Source of the DNA: Temnothorax longispinosus
Taxonomy: Eukaryota; Arthropoda; Insecta; Hymenoptera; Formicidae
DNA length: 64,000 nt
Assembly: GCF_030848805.1 (NCBI RefSeq)
Contig: NC_092360.1
Location: 15,190,001-15,254,000 of the forward strand
Direction: 5' to 3'
Shown here piece by piece: positions 1 to 9,910 of this stretch (the first letter of the stretch is position 1; each line of letters begins with the position of its first letter). The notes under the pieces were generated by a model that had not been told where the DNA came from, did not search any database, and saw only the letters and a program-made list of their open reading frames with translations. Both the position numbers and the translations under genes were made by a program.

Positions 1-431
1 TTTTTTATCATATAACAATAATCTTTAATGCATCTATCGTTCGTCTATTTTCTTTAAAAAATTTTTCAGTTTTATAATTTGTTTATCATTCCTACACCTT
101 AATAAACTTTTTACACACATTTTATAACTTATTATGACATTGTATTGCTTTATTTATAAACATTACTTGTAATTTTTTATAAGGCGTTTATTCTACCTAT
201 GAATATCATTTATTCCATTCCTATAGGATACATATATGGCAAAAATGCAAGGATCTCTAAAAGTTTTTTTTGTTAAATACAAAGAATAAATATTTCATAT
301 TTTTAATTTTTTTATAGTAGTAGACCGTATACAGTTTTTATTAGTATAATTAATTTGCCTTAAACATATCAAATAGTATACTCAATAAATTAAGTTTTCC
401 TTAGGTGTAGCGTATATATCGGAGTTACCCT
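1..431 (-). mobile_element. MITE-like element, copy 1 (cut by window edge)
   Basis: This is a diverged inverted copy of the element at 14842-15734. Both share the AT-rich body and an outer end reading TAGGGTAACTCCG, here on the minus strand at 419-431. The left part lies outside the window. No coding capacity was seen. The TA next to the end suggests a TA target, as in Tc1/mariner-type MITEs, but the other flank is not visible. Confidence 0.7.
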
Positions 432-548
432 ATATTATAATATTTTAATAAATTAAAAAGAAAATTATGAGATTATACAACCATGTAAGATATACAATCA
501 AAGGGAAAAAACGTATATATATATATATATATAAAATATATATAAGGG

Positions 549-600
549 CGGCGGTGTGGTCTAGTAGTAGAGCGCCAGACTCGTAATCTGAGGAACCAGC
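549..600 (+). mobile_element. tRNA-derived SINE, 5' head with box A
   Basis: A tRNA-like head carries a box A-like TGGTCTAGTAGTAGAGC and an anticodon-arm-like stretch. It is cut off at position 599 by the CCCTTACAG element. The partner half with box B resumes at 2697. It is not a working tRNA gene because it is split and continues into a SINE body. Confidence 0.65.
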
Positions 601-827
601 CCTTACAGAAAAGTATTACTGACTAAATACTTAAAATCTCAGTGATTTAATACTGTCAATATTTATTTGGGAAATACTGGGAAAATACTGGTAGTGATAA
701 ATATTATAGGTAGTGATTAATACTATACAGAACTACTGGTGCTTAGTATTGAATTACTCACCGATATTTCGATTTCTGATATTTACTCGGCATAAAAAAA
801 AATATTTTTTTCGAAATTTAATTATTA

Positions 828-1875
828 CCCTTACAGAAAAGTATTACTGACTAAATACTTAAAATCTCAGTGATTTAATACTGTCAATATTTATTTGGGA
901 AATACTGGGAAAATACTGGTAGTGATAAATATTATAGGTAGTGATTAATACTACACAGAACTACTGGTGCTTAGTATTGAATTACTCACCGATATTTCGA
1001 TTTCCGATATTTACCCGGCATAAAAAAAAATTATTTTTTTTTCGAAATTTTATTATTATTTTATAACTAAATTTGTTTCTTAAGATGCAGTCTATAATTA
1101 TAAATATTTTCTCGTATTTGAAAAACACTTACCTTGGTGGGATCGAACTCGGGACCTCTGGATCGTGAGCCAACTGCCTTACGTGGTAGACTACTTCTTA
1201 ATTTGATGTAAGTGTTATATATAGTCTACATGTGTCATAACCAGCGCAAATATATAATTTTTCAAAAATCATCTTAAGAAACAAATTCAGTTTAAAAAGA
1301 GTAATAAAATTTTGAATTGGATATTAAAATAATATCCTCAGTACTATATTTCAAAACTTGTACACTTTTATCACGACGAATTAGTACAGACCTTCATATA
1401 AAATGTATTTGTGCCTTACTTTTATCTCTTTTCCTTAATATTATCAGGAATTACCCATTATAATGTTTCTATACAAATTGTAGTACTGGTCAGTGATTAA
1501 TTTCACATGGAATATTCAGTTCAGTACTTGAGTATTAATATTAAAATACTGGCCAGTGATTTATTACACATGGAATCCTTGGTTCAGTACTTCAGTACTA
1601 ACATTGAAATACTCATCAGTAATTCAACACAAGTATTTATTACACAAGTATTTTTCACCTAGTATTAAATGCTTTCTCATCAGAAATTTAATACTAAGTA
1701 TTCAATACTCGTCCTGTATTAAATACTACTTTCATAAATTACTGACCAGTAATAAAATACTATGCAATACTTGGATCACAGTGATTCAAGTACTAATAAA
1801 TACTTAATTTTAGTATTATTAATACACAAAATAAGTATTTATTACTAACCAGCTAGTAATACTTTTTTGTAAGGG
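828..1875 (+). mobile_element. CCCTTACAG-type DNA element, inner copy
   Basis: This full-length copy (1048 bp) of the same family sits inside the outer one, flanked by TA at 826-827 and 1876-1877. Removing it restores a continuous outer element that matches the inner copy across the junction. The short ORF starting at 1556 and its twin at 2379 lie in the sub-repeat region and are not taken as genes. Confidence 0.8.
1130..1196 (-). repeat. tRNA-like module inside the inner element
   Basis: On the minus strand it has a box A-like GTCTACCACGTAAGGC and a box B-like GAGTTCGATCCC about 35 nt apart. Related copies lie at 1951-2018, 32185-32261 and 42852-42920. The acceptor stem does not close well, so it is a tRNA-derived repeat rather than a tRNA gene. 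Confidence 0.6.
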
Positions 1876-1950
1876 TATTTTTTAACTAAATTTGTTTCTT
1901 AAGATGCAGTCTATAATTATAAATATTTTCTGGTATTTGAAAAACACACT

Positions 1951-2018
1951 TACCTTGGTGGGATTCGAACTCGGGACCTCTGGATCGTGAGCCAACTGCC
2001 TTACGTGGTAGACTACTT
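1951..2018 (-). repeat. tRNA-like module inside the outer element
   Basis: Second copy of the tRNA-related module, with box B-like GAGTTCGAATCCC on the minus strand. Its position in the outer element matches that in the inner copy, so the module was present before the family spread. Confidence 0.6.
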
Positions 2019-2696
2019 CTCAATTTGATGTAAGTGTTATATATAGTCTACATGTGTCATAACCAGCGCAAATATATAATTTTTCAAAAATCATCTTAAG
2101 AAACAAATTCAGTTTAAAAAGAGTAATAAAATTTTGAATTGGATATAAGAATGATATCCGCAGTACTATTTCAAAACTTGTACACTTTTTTATCACGACG
2201 AATTAGTACAGACCTTCATATAAAATGTATTTGTGCCTTACTTTTATCTCTCTTCCTTAATATTATCAGGAATTACCCCATTATAATGTTTCTATACAAA
2301 TTGTAGTACTGATCAGTAATTAATTTCACATAAAATATTCAGTTCAGTACTTGAGTATTAACATTAAAATACTGGCCAGTGATTTATTACACATGGAATC
2401 CTCGGTCCAGTATTTCAGTACTAACATTAAAATACTCATCAGTAATTCAACACAAGTATTTATTACACAAGTATTTATCACCTAGTATTAAATGCTTTCT
2501 CATCAGAAATTTAATACTAAGTATTCAATACTCGTCCTGTATTAAATACTACTTTCATAAATTACTGACCAGTAATAAAATACTGTGCAATACTTGTCAC
2601 AGTGATTCAAGTACTAATAAATACTTAATTTTAGTATTATTAATACACAAAATAAGTATTTATTACTAACCAGTTAGTAATATTTTTTTGTAAGGG

Positions 2697-2935
2697 AGGT
2701 TCGAGTCCACTAGAGCCATGAATCATGGAAAAGTTTTTTCCGAAAAAATCGCACCCCTCCGTGCAGATGCGGAGAAAACTGGGCTCCGTCTTTCGGAAGA
2801 GACGTTAAACCGTTGGTCCAAAGGAGGAAACAGTAAGGTAGTAGGATGAATTGGAGGTTAGGATTGGGTACGACCCTTCAAAAAACGCTTTTTAAGGCCC
2901 CTTGGGGTATATAAAGTAAAATTCCTTTATTCTTT
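2697..2935 (+). mobile_element. tRNA-derived SINE, box B and body
   Basis: Continuation of the SINE head at 549-600. Box B reads GGTTCGAGTCC at about 2698-2709. The body includes CTTTCGGAAGAGACGTTAAA, which resembles a conserved central domain found in several animal SINE families; the family itself is not named here. The 3' end near 2935 is uncertain. Confidence 0.6.
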
Positions 2936-2951
2936 TTATATATAATATATA

Positions 2952-4808
2952 GGCCAGTCATATTAGACTAATTTAGGGGGGTAACCTTCCAATCACTCTT
3001 TTCAGGTTGCAACCACCATGAATCGCTTTGATTTAAGGTGCTGTAAGTGGGAGTAATTTTGCTTCGCATAATTAATGCACATTAAAAAGTTATTAACAAT
3101 ATTATCAACAAAAAACGCGATTTTTTTTATTTTTTCTTAAATATCTCGAAAACTAAGCAAGATAGGGTAACTAACTATACGTACCTTTTTTGTAGAGCGT
3201 AAAATTATCTACAATAATGATCTGAACAACATTTATCGTTAAGTCAGTCGTTTAGCTTGCACGCGCCGTCAAAGTTCGAGACTTGGATCTCGAAAACCCT
3301 CGATTTCATCGTTTTTTGATGTTGCGTCGGTGATTGTTTTCAGTCATTTAAAATGGAATTAAAAATTCCCAAAAAATCACACATTATCTGAGAACTACAA
3401 AGAATACTTTTCAGGGTGTAATCGATTTTTTAGACTTTTTTTCTTTAGTTTGTAGCTATGTAAGCAAAAAATTTTGATTTTTTGGACTACTCTTAGTTTT
3501 TTGCTGTTTTCAGGCCTTAGAATTTATTTGAGACGAATTTTATCGTATGCATCTTGTTGTGGACGAAATTTGCAACAAAAAAGGACTCTTGTATTTTTTT
3601 CGTACGACAAATGAAAATTAACATCCGCGTCTTGAATAATTATTTCAATCCTCAGTATCCATAGGCTCAGCTTGAATTACAATATCTTCTATGTCACTTT
3701 CATCCTTTTCTGTCTCGTTTTGCTCAACTTCTTGATTTTGAAAGGACATAGAAAGGACATATCTTCAATGCTTGTGGATTAGGCTTACTGAGAAAACCAT
3801 AAAAAAAATGTACTATTGGCTCAGAGATGGTGTGAAAAATAGTCAAAAGATGCACTGTATGTTTAAATAAATGTTATAAATAATGTGAATAAATTTTTTA
3901 AAAACATTTTTTGAGTTGAAATGAGACGACGAGTACAACGAATATAACATGTTTTTTTAATTGTTTATAATAATTTTTAAGTAAACAATTTGTTAATAAA
4001 TAAGTAAACATGAGAGAATGTGTTGAAAACGGCTTTGCAATATGGTTCAATAATAATGCGAAAAATTACGTAAATTTTAATAAAAAATAATTATTTTAGT
4101 GTAAAACAAGCGTTATCCGACCTGTACGCAATATTGGATAACTTTGCGCGTCAATAAAAAAATCAGCGTTGGTCGTACGAAAAAAATACAAGGGTCCTTT
4201 TTTGTTGCAAATTTTGTCCACAACAAGATGCATACGATAAAATTTGTCTCAAATAAATTCTAAGGCCTGAAAACAGCAAAAAACTAAGAGTAGTCCAAAA
4301 AATCAAAATTTTTTGCTTACATAGCTACAAACTAAAGAAAAAAGGTCTAAAAAATCGATTACACCCTGAAAAGTATTCTTTGTAGTTCTCAGATGATGTG
4401 TGATTTTTGGGAATTTTTAATTCCATTTTAAATGACTGAAAAAAATCACCGACGTAACATCAAAAAACGATGAAATCGAGGGTTTTCGAGATCTGAGTCT
4501 CGGACTTTGACGGTGCGTGCAAGCTAAACGACTGACTTGACGATAAATGTTGTTCAGATCATTATTGTAGATAATTTTACGCTCTACAAAAAAGGTACGT
4601 TTAGTTAGTTACCCTATCTTGCTTAGTTTTCGAGATATTTGAGAAATAATAAAAAAAATCGTGTTTTTTGTTGATAATATTGTTAATAATTTTTTAATGC
4701 GCATTAATTATGCGAAGCAAAATTACTCCCACTTACAGCACCTTAAATCAAAGCGATTCATGGTAATTGCAACCTGAAAAGAGTAATTGGAAGGTTCGAT
4801 GACTGGCC
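2952..4808. mobile_element. Foldback DNA element with ~650-bp inverted arms
   Basis: Arms at about 2952-3607 and 4160-4808 are near-identical inverted repeats. They begin GGCCAGTCAT and end ATGACTGGCC, with TA on both outer sides. The middle, about 550 bp, is unique and holds a short minus-strand coding remnant. This fits a non-autonomous element with long terminal inverted repeats and a TA target; the transposase source is unknown. Confidence 0.8.
3645..3749 (-). pseudogene. Acidic C-terminal coding remnant in the foldback core
   Basis: A 34-residue minus-strand reading frame starts at a Met (3747-3749) and ends with TGA (3645-3647). It is rich in Glu, Asp and Gln, for example EKDESDIEDIVIQAEP. 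Its place in the unique core suggests the tail of a lost transposase or other element protein. No catalytic motif is visible and the assignment is inference. It is too short to count as a gene. Confidence 0.25.
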
Positions 4809-4815
4809 TAATATA

Positions 4816-4915
4816 CCCAGGTAGCAAGCACTCGTCATTTTGACGTCAAAAGACGTCAAAATAACAGACTTTTGACGTCAATTGACGTCAAAATGACGAG
4901 TGCTTGCTACCTGGG
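4816..4915. mobile_element. 100-bp palindromic micro-MITE, CCCAGG ends
   Basis: Near-perfect hairpin from CCCAGGTAGCAAGCACTCG to its inverted copy, flanked by TA on each side (4814-4815 and 4916-4917). The interior repeats TGACGTCA/GACGTCAA-type words. The same end type occurs at 50443-50551. Confidence 0.8.
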
Positions 4916-5030
4916 TATATATATATATGCATCCCGTAATTTTTGCATATTGTTTATTCCGAATTTCTCTCGTGTATATTTAATATAATTAAATTGATAT
5001 CAATTTAATTGTGTGATTGTATCGTTCTAG

Positions 5031-5179
5031 CTTTGGTTGAGACTGCGTTATGTCCGAAAGTAACGGCGCGTGGTCTGCCAGGGCATAAGAATTGTACGAA
5101 AAAATTCACTCAAGAATTAATATATTATTTGGACAAGCAAGATCCAGTCCTGACCGATTACGGCGTTTTCTCCCTTTGA
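5031..5179 (+). pseudogene. Possible orphan terminal exon, unrecognised
   Basis: After a splice-acceptor-like pyrimidine stretch ending in ctag (5027-5030), a 48-codon frame runs to TGA at 5177-5179. It contains ARGLPGHKNCTKKFTQELIY. Its base composition is richer in GC than the flanks. No protein family was recognised. It could be the last exon of a host gene lying to the left or a transposon protein remnant; upstream exons were not found. Confidence 0.25.
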
Positions 5180-6440
5180 TTGTAAAAAGAGAATTCTTAA
5201 GAAAATAATGTTGCAAATTTAGAATATTCTCATAATAAGTTTAAATATTAAAAAAATACTTTTTTGTGATTTTTTATTATCATATTTTATCTTTTCAAGC
5301 TTGTATTCGAAATTTCTTGATTCCTCTCTTGCTATATGTTAAATTAAAATCTGATATAGGTACTAGCTTTACTGAAGACTTGAGGTTGTTTTGCAATTTA
5401 CGATGAAAGCAATCATGCATAGAACAAGATTTCATCAACAAGCATAATTATGTACATCATTGTGATAAGCTTTTGATATCATTTAACAAACTAAATCAAG
5501 CAATATTAAATTAATAATTATTATGCAATGGTTACACATGGTGATAATTATTTAATAAACATTTATTAAACAGTGATTATTATAAAATTATTTTATTTAT
5601 TTTTAAATATTCATTTTTTATCTATTGCTTCCTCACAGAGGAAACTTTGTTTTCGTGAATTTTGTATATGAACCTTTGATTGTGTATAAAGTTGGGTCTA
5701 ATCAACCAAATTTAAATGGTTTATATATGAAATAGGGGTAGAAGAAACCAACAAAGAGATTGGTTTTTGAGTTTTTGATGCCAATATGTTCAGTGTTCTA
5801 AAATGTCGAAATATTGCATTAAAATTGCATGTCTGTATGTATTTTTTTAATTATGTTTTACATGTAATTTGTTATTCTCTTGCAAAATTACTCTGCTCAT
5901 ATAATATTATATGAACTATTTTACGGTACTTTAAATGCTTCGCGTAAAAGCCATTTTATTATCTACAGATCTGTGACTTGCGCATGTCATTTTGTCATTT
6001 TCTACAATATGTCCACATATGTCCACACATGTATGTATGTATCAAAACTGTGTGACACGCTTATCAAACCTACTTTATCACAGTTTTCCATTATAATGAA
6101 TTGTATACTATCATCAATCTCTAATATTTACTTTATTTTCTATGGACGCATATATCTAAGATACTATTTTATATCATACATATAGGAAACGCGCGCATTT
6201 AACGCTTATTATTATAAAAAACATATATATTTAATTCCGTTAAAGAAATTAAAGTGACAAAATCTTGATAATATAATGATAAAAATAAATCCTTGACAAA
6301 AAACCGTTTCACATTAAACGCTTGGTTTCTGAAATGTTGCACATTGGTCTGCAGCACAACGGGGTCAATTTACAAACAGACACCGATTTTCTAGGCGAAT
6401 CATACCTCCCGCTAATAAATAAAATAAAGCGTCGCTCTAA
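5180..6440. other. AT-rich stretch without a recognised gene
   Basis: The only item noted is a single unit of the dispersed gaaataggggtagaa repeat near 5725-5755, also seen at 33.3, 34.6-35.4 and 41.0 kb. The 101-codon ORF at 5880-6185 has no recognisable features. Confidence 0.5.
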
Positions 6441-6960
6441 TGTTTAGGTAAATCCGCCAAATTCTCTTGTTGCGACCGTGTGCTCGGCGATGTATATTTG
6501 TTTATAATTTGTTATACGTTCGCGTGCTCTTGAGATCACGGCGTGCGCTTTGTCCTCACATTCGGGGCTCAGATGCCGACGAACACACATCGTTCTCCAC
6601 ACAGCAAATATGTCAAAGACGTCTGAATGCGGTTCGTGTAGCACGCAGTAAGTTACGCATATTTTCCATCTTTTGTAATGGCCCTAATGGTTACTGCATT
6701 CGGTAGTTCTGCCGGGCCACAGTTTGCTGCTTTCGTCTCTCTCTCTTTGATTCCCACTGTCAATGCTACGTGGGTGCTTACCGGACATACGCGCCGTAAC
6801 ATACACTTGAAGAGAGATCTGAACGCGCACCTGGCGTCCTCAAAATGCGAATCATAACATCTGCGCTTGCGTTTTGCATTAACCGATTGCGATACCATTG
6901 TACGCGTGCATATCCGATATTGTAATCAGCCCATTGCGATACCGCGTCGTTGCGTTCACA
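6440..6960. other. GC-richer island, no supported gene
   Basis: About 500 bp of clearly higher GC than the surroundings, open in overlapping frames on both strands (6444-6644 and 6653-6898 minus, 6467-6706 plus). None of the translations matches a family I know. The Penelope-like motif follows directly at 6978, so this may be decayed coding sequence of that element. That link is inference. Confidence 0.3.
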
Positions 6961-6977
6961 TTAACTTTTATATGAGT

Positions 6978-7092
6978 CACTGAAGAGGACCCGATTTAGG
7001 GCCGAAACGTTTGATTGATCTTAATGTTTTAATGTTTTGACTGCAAATATAATTTTTCCGCATCTTCGATCCTGCGTCGGCTCTCATAGCCA
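6978..7092 (+). mobile_element. Penelope-like element terminal motif, copy 1
   Basis: Contains CTGAAGA, then a short GC stem, then GCCGAAACGTTT, and about 60 bp later GCGTCGGCTCTCATAGCC. The GAAGA...GAAACG arrangement is common at Penelope-like element ends. A diverged partner on the opposite strand lies at 61463-61573. The element body cannot be delimited. Confidence 0.45.
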
Positions 7093-7333
7093 ATTATTTC
7101 TTAACATAAAAATAAATCTTTATCTTTTTATTTATTTATTTATTTCTTTTGTTCATTTATTTATTTAATTGCAAGTAGTAAGTGGTTGTATATCTTCTTT
7201 AATGTTTAAAAAAATGGAAGGGAGTTAAATTAAGCGTTCTCAGTTAATAAAATTATAAATAATGATAATAAATATAAAAAATTATATCGCTTTATTTTAC
7301 GAGCAAAATATGAAACTTTGAAAAGTTCTATTA

Positions 7334-8730
7334 TGTAGGGTAGATAGTCCAACAATAAACCATGTAAATTTCAGAGGCTTATATCTCTCTCAATTATTGA
7401 GTTGGAGATCTGTGTTTTTGCATACAGTTCATGAATTTAGTTGGCTACATATTGTATAAGATGACTTATAAGTCATTTTTAAAATTTAGCCACAATTTCG
7501 GTTTTTTTAAAACAATGTCAAATGCTTCATTGTGTACAGGGGTGTGTACACACCAATGAACCTAGCCATTTTTAACAATAAACCACATGCTTTATACAGT
7601 AAATTGTTAGTGTTATTTTAGTTTTACTATGTTTTAAAATGTTTATTTAGAGAAGAGATAATTATAATACATGATAGGTAAGATTAGGTAGTATGGCTTT
7701 AAATTAAAGCTAACTTAATTATATATCAATTGAAGAAAAATGGAGCGTTGAGCCGTAACAAGGTGTTAGCGTTCGTATATTCTATACTTAAGCAAAAAAG
7801 TAAAAAACGAATTATAATGTACATACTGTACATATTACATATATTCCAACTTAATAGACTGCGCGCCGCAAAGTCGGACTTGAAACACAGCTATCTTGGA
7901 ACATTAATACCCTTCCTTCCCCGGAATTAAATCGACACAATTTAATTGTTTAAAAAACTGTAAAGGATTTATTGCGAAAAATATAACCTCAGCCAGGATT
8001 CGAACCTGGAACCTCCCTCATTCCGTGAAGGGCGTCGTACCAATTCTACTACCGAGGCATGTGGTAATATTTATCGCAATAACCAGTTAATAATAATAAA
8101 CTTGAAGAAACGCATGTTTAACCCCGCGAATAAATATATAATAATCCATTTTTCTTTGATTGATTTATAATCTTGTGAGCCTTTATTATTATTTTTAATT
8201 ATATATGTTATGTTTTCATTATTTAAAGCTTACAATCAAAATTATTATTTTTAATTAGACTTTTTCTTACTTAGATTATTATTTATTGTAACAACTAGTC
8301 AGTTTAATAAGACTTATAACACAGATAACTGTAGTAAAAAACAAAATAGTTCATTGTAGACCATATAACATTTTTTATGATAATCTTCAAAAAATACGGT
8401 AAAATAATGCAATAGAAGAAAGTTGCTTATATACCGAATTATAAAGCCAAATATACACACAAAATTATAGAATAATGAAAAAATAATAGATATAATAACA
8501 AAAACATGAAAAATACATTAAACTTACGAAAAAAAACTTGTTACCCAAAAATCGCAAAATGTGGTCTTAAACGGTCGACCTTCGCGCGATTTGTGAGCCA
8601 ATTGGGAACCCGAAGAGAGGTTCAAATGCGAATCGTTGCAACAAACACAATCTAGCAACACTACATCTATGAAATACTTCAATGGTTCATAGTGTACAAC
8701 TGGTTCATTGATGGACTATACCTACCCTAA
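7334..8730 (+). mobile_element. TGTAGGGTAG-type MITE, copy 1, carrying an insertion
   Basis: The left end TGTAGGGTAGATAGTCC and the right end GGACTATACCTACCCTA form imperfect terminal inverted repeats. The body aligns with the copy at 44155-45087 except for about 480 bp at 7726-8205. A TA precedes the left end; the right flank is mutated. No coding capacity was seen. Confidence 0.75.
7726..8205 (-). mobile_element. tRNA-related SINE-like insert in the MITE
   Basis: Absent from the homologous copy at 44.5 kb and bordered by the repeated word TTAATTATATA, a likely target duplication. On the minus strand it carries a tRNA-like segment at 7985-8060 with box B CAGGTTCGAATCCTGG. Part of it (GCGCGCCG ... 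AACACAGC) resembles the foldback at 61965-62460. Confidence 0.6.
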
Positions 8731-9009
8731 CGAAAAATACACAAAAAACGTTTTGAAAGGATTTAACTAATATTCACTTTAGATATGATAACTCAATTTA
8801 CATATTAATTACTGTTAAATTTTTCTTCACAATAAGTAAAATATATGCATAAAGTTTTGTTAAGCAAAATTTATTACAAAATTACCGTCAATTTTGTAAA
8901 AAAATCGACTAGTTAATTAATTTTCAACATAGATAATGTGTATCATCCTAAAAAAAATCTGCTTGCGTTTATGAATCTTTGTCAACTTGTCCCTTCGTGA
9001 GAATTCATA

Positions 9010-9440
9010 AAGCCAAACATCACTGGCTCGTCCGTCTCGATCGGCATTATTTCTTCCATTAGCTTTCCGCGTTCGCCGAGGACGGGGTAGCCTAGGTCAG
9101 GCATTCGTGACGTTATGTGGGTCAAAGAACCAGTTCAACAACTGAGAACGATAGCATACGACAGACCGCCTGTCGACGCCGGCCCGGTGACGTCACGCGA
9201 CGCTATTCTCGGCGCAACGCCGACGCATTTACCGCGGCTAAAAATAAGGACTGCAGCGGTGCATTACCAAGCGCGCAAGCAAGATGACAGCCGGCCAATA
9301 AAATCAGCTTGCTCGCTTCGCTGCAGTAGTAACAATAATAATAACGACGGTCGTTGTACGCTGTTGATTCCGTTCCTTGACACGGAGTCTAATTCGGATG
9401 CACGAATGTAAGGATGAATGAAGATGAGATCATTAACGAT
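9010..9440 (+). promoter_or_regulatory. CpG-rich island, candidate regulatory region of the channel gene
   Basis: About 430 bp of high GC and CpG content stands out from AT-rich flanks 3.8 kb upstream of channel exon A. It contains a palindromic CRE-type word GTGACGTCAC near 9187. The 98-codon ORF at 9115-9411 has no recognisable domain. It could be an alternative first exon, promoter or enhancer of SLO2, or unrelated. Only composition and position support this. Confidence 0.25.
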
Positions 9441-9910
9441 CAATAAAAATAAAAAATGAAACAACTTTACATATTAATTACCAGATCTCATGTTAACTAT
9501 ATATTTATTAAATAATTATTTTTTTTACTTTTATACTTTTTTGCGTGGTAATTAATATGTGAAAAAAATTACATTATTTTTTTTTATGTCAAGATCTCAA
9601 ATGGCGTATACAGTTTAAGTTGATCAGTAGATAAATGAACATGAGCAAATTAAATTTCTCGTAATATTTGACAAATATATAATATATAAGCATTATACAA
9701 GTATATAGAATAGGCTTTTTTCAGCAATTTACATGTTGAGCCATTGTATAATTTGCATTACAGCCAATGCATACCAATTTCTGTAATGGCTCTTACTGAA
9801 ATGTTGCTCTATAATGCCAGACGGAAATGACTCGTGGGATATAATACAGTAGACAGTAGATAGCAATACTGAGAATTTGAATGACATATATATGTGGCAC
9901 ACCGTTGCGT

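Larger units (their letters stand above)
600..2696 (+). mobile_element. CCCTTACAG-type DNA element, outer copy, interrupted by a copy of itself
   Basis: The outer copy runs 600-827 and 1878-2696, about 1.05 kb after removing the insert. It begins CCCTTACAGAAAAGTATTAC and ends with the inverted form TGTAAGGG. The flanking AG at 598-599 and 2697-2698 is a likely 2-bp target duplication inside the SINE. The body is full of AGTATT/AATACT sub-repeats and contains a minus-strand tRNA-like module. It has no transposase and is non-autonomous. The superfamily is not assigned. Confidence 0.75.

Noticed and set aside
549..600. Functional tRNA gene
   Set aside because: Box A and box B halves are 2.1 kb apart because of transposon insertion, and the sequence continues into a SINE body.
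6980..7012. Hammerhead ribozyme (CTGAAGA ... stem ... GAAAC)
   Set aside because: The core words fit a hammerhead pattern, but no helix I partner or cleavage-site strand is visible upstream. Reported only as a Penelope-like motif.
9115..9411. 98-codon protein in the CpG-rich island
   Set aside because: Translation includes an Asn run from a microsatellite and has no recognisable domain; kept only as a possible regulatory island.
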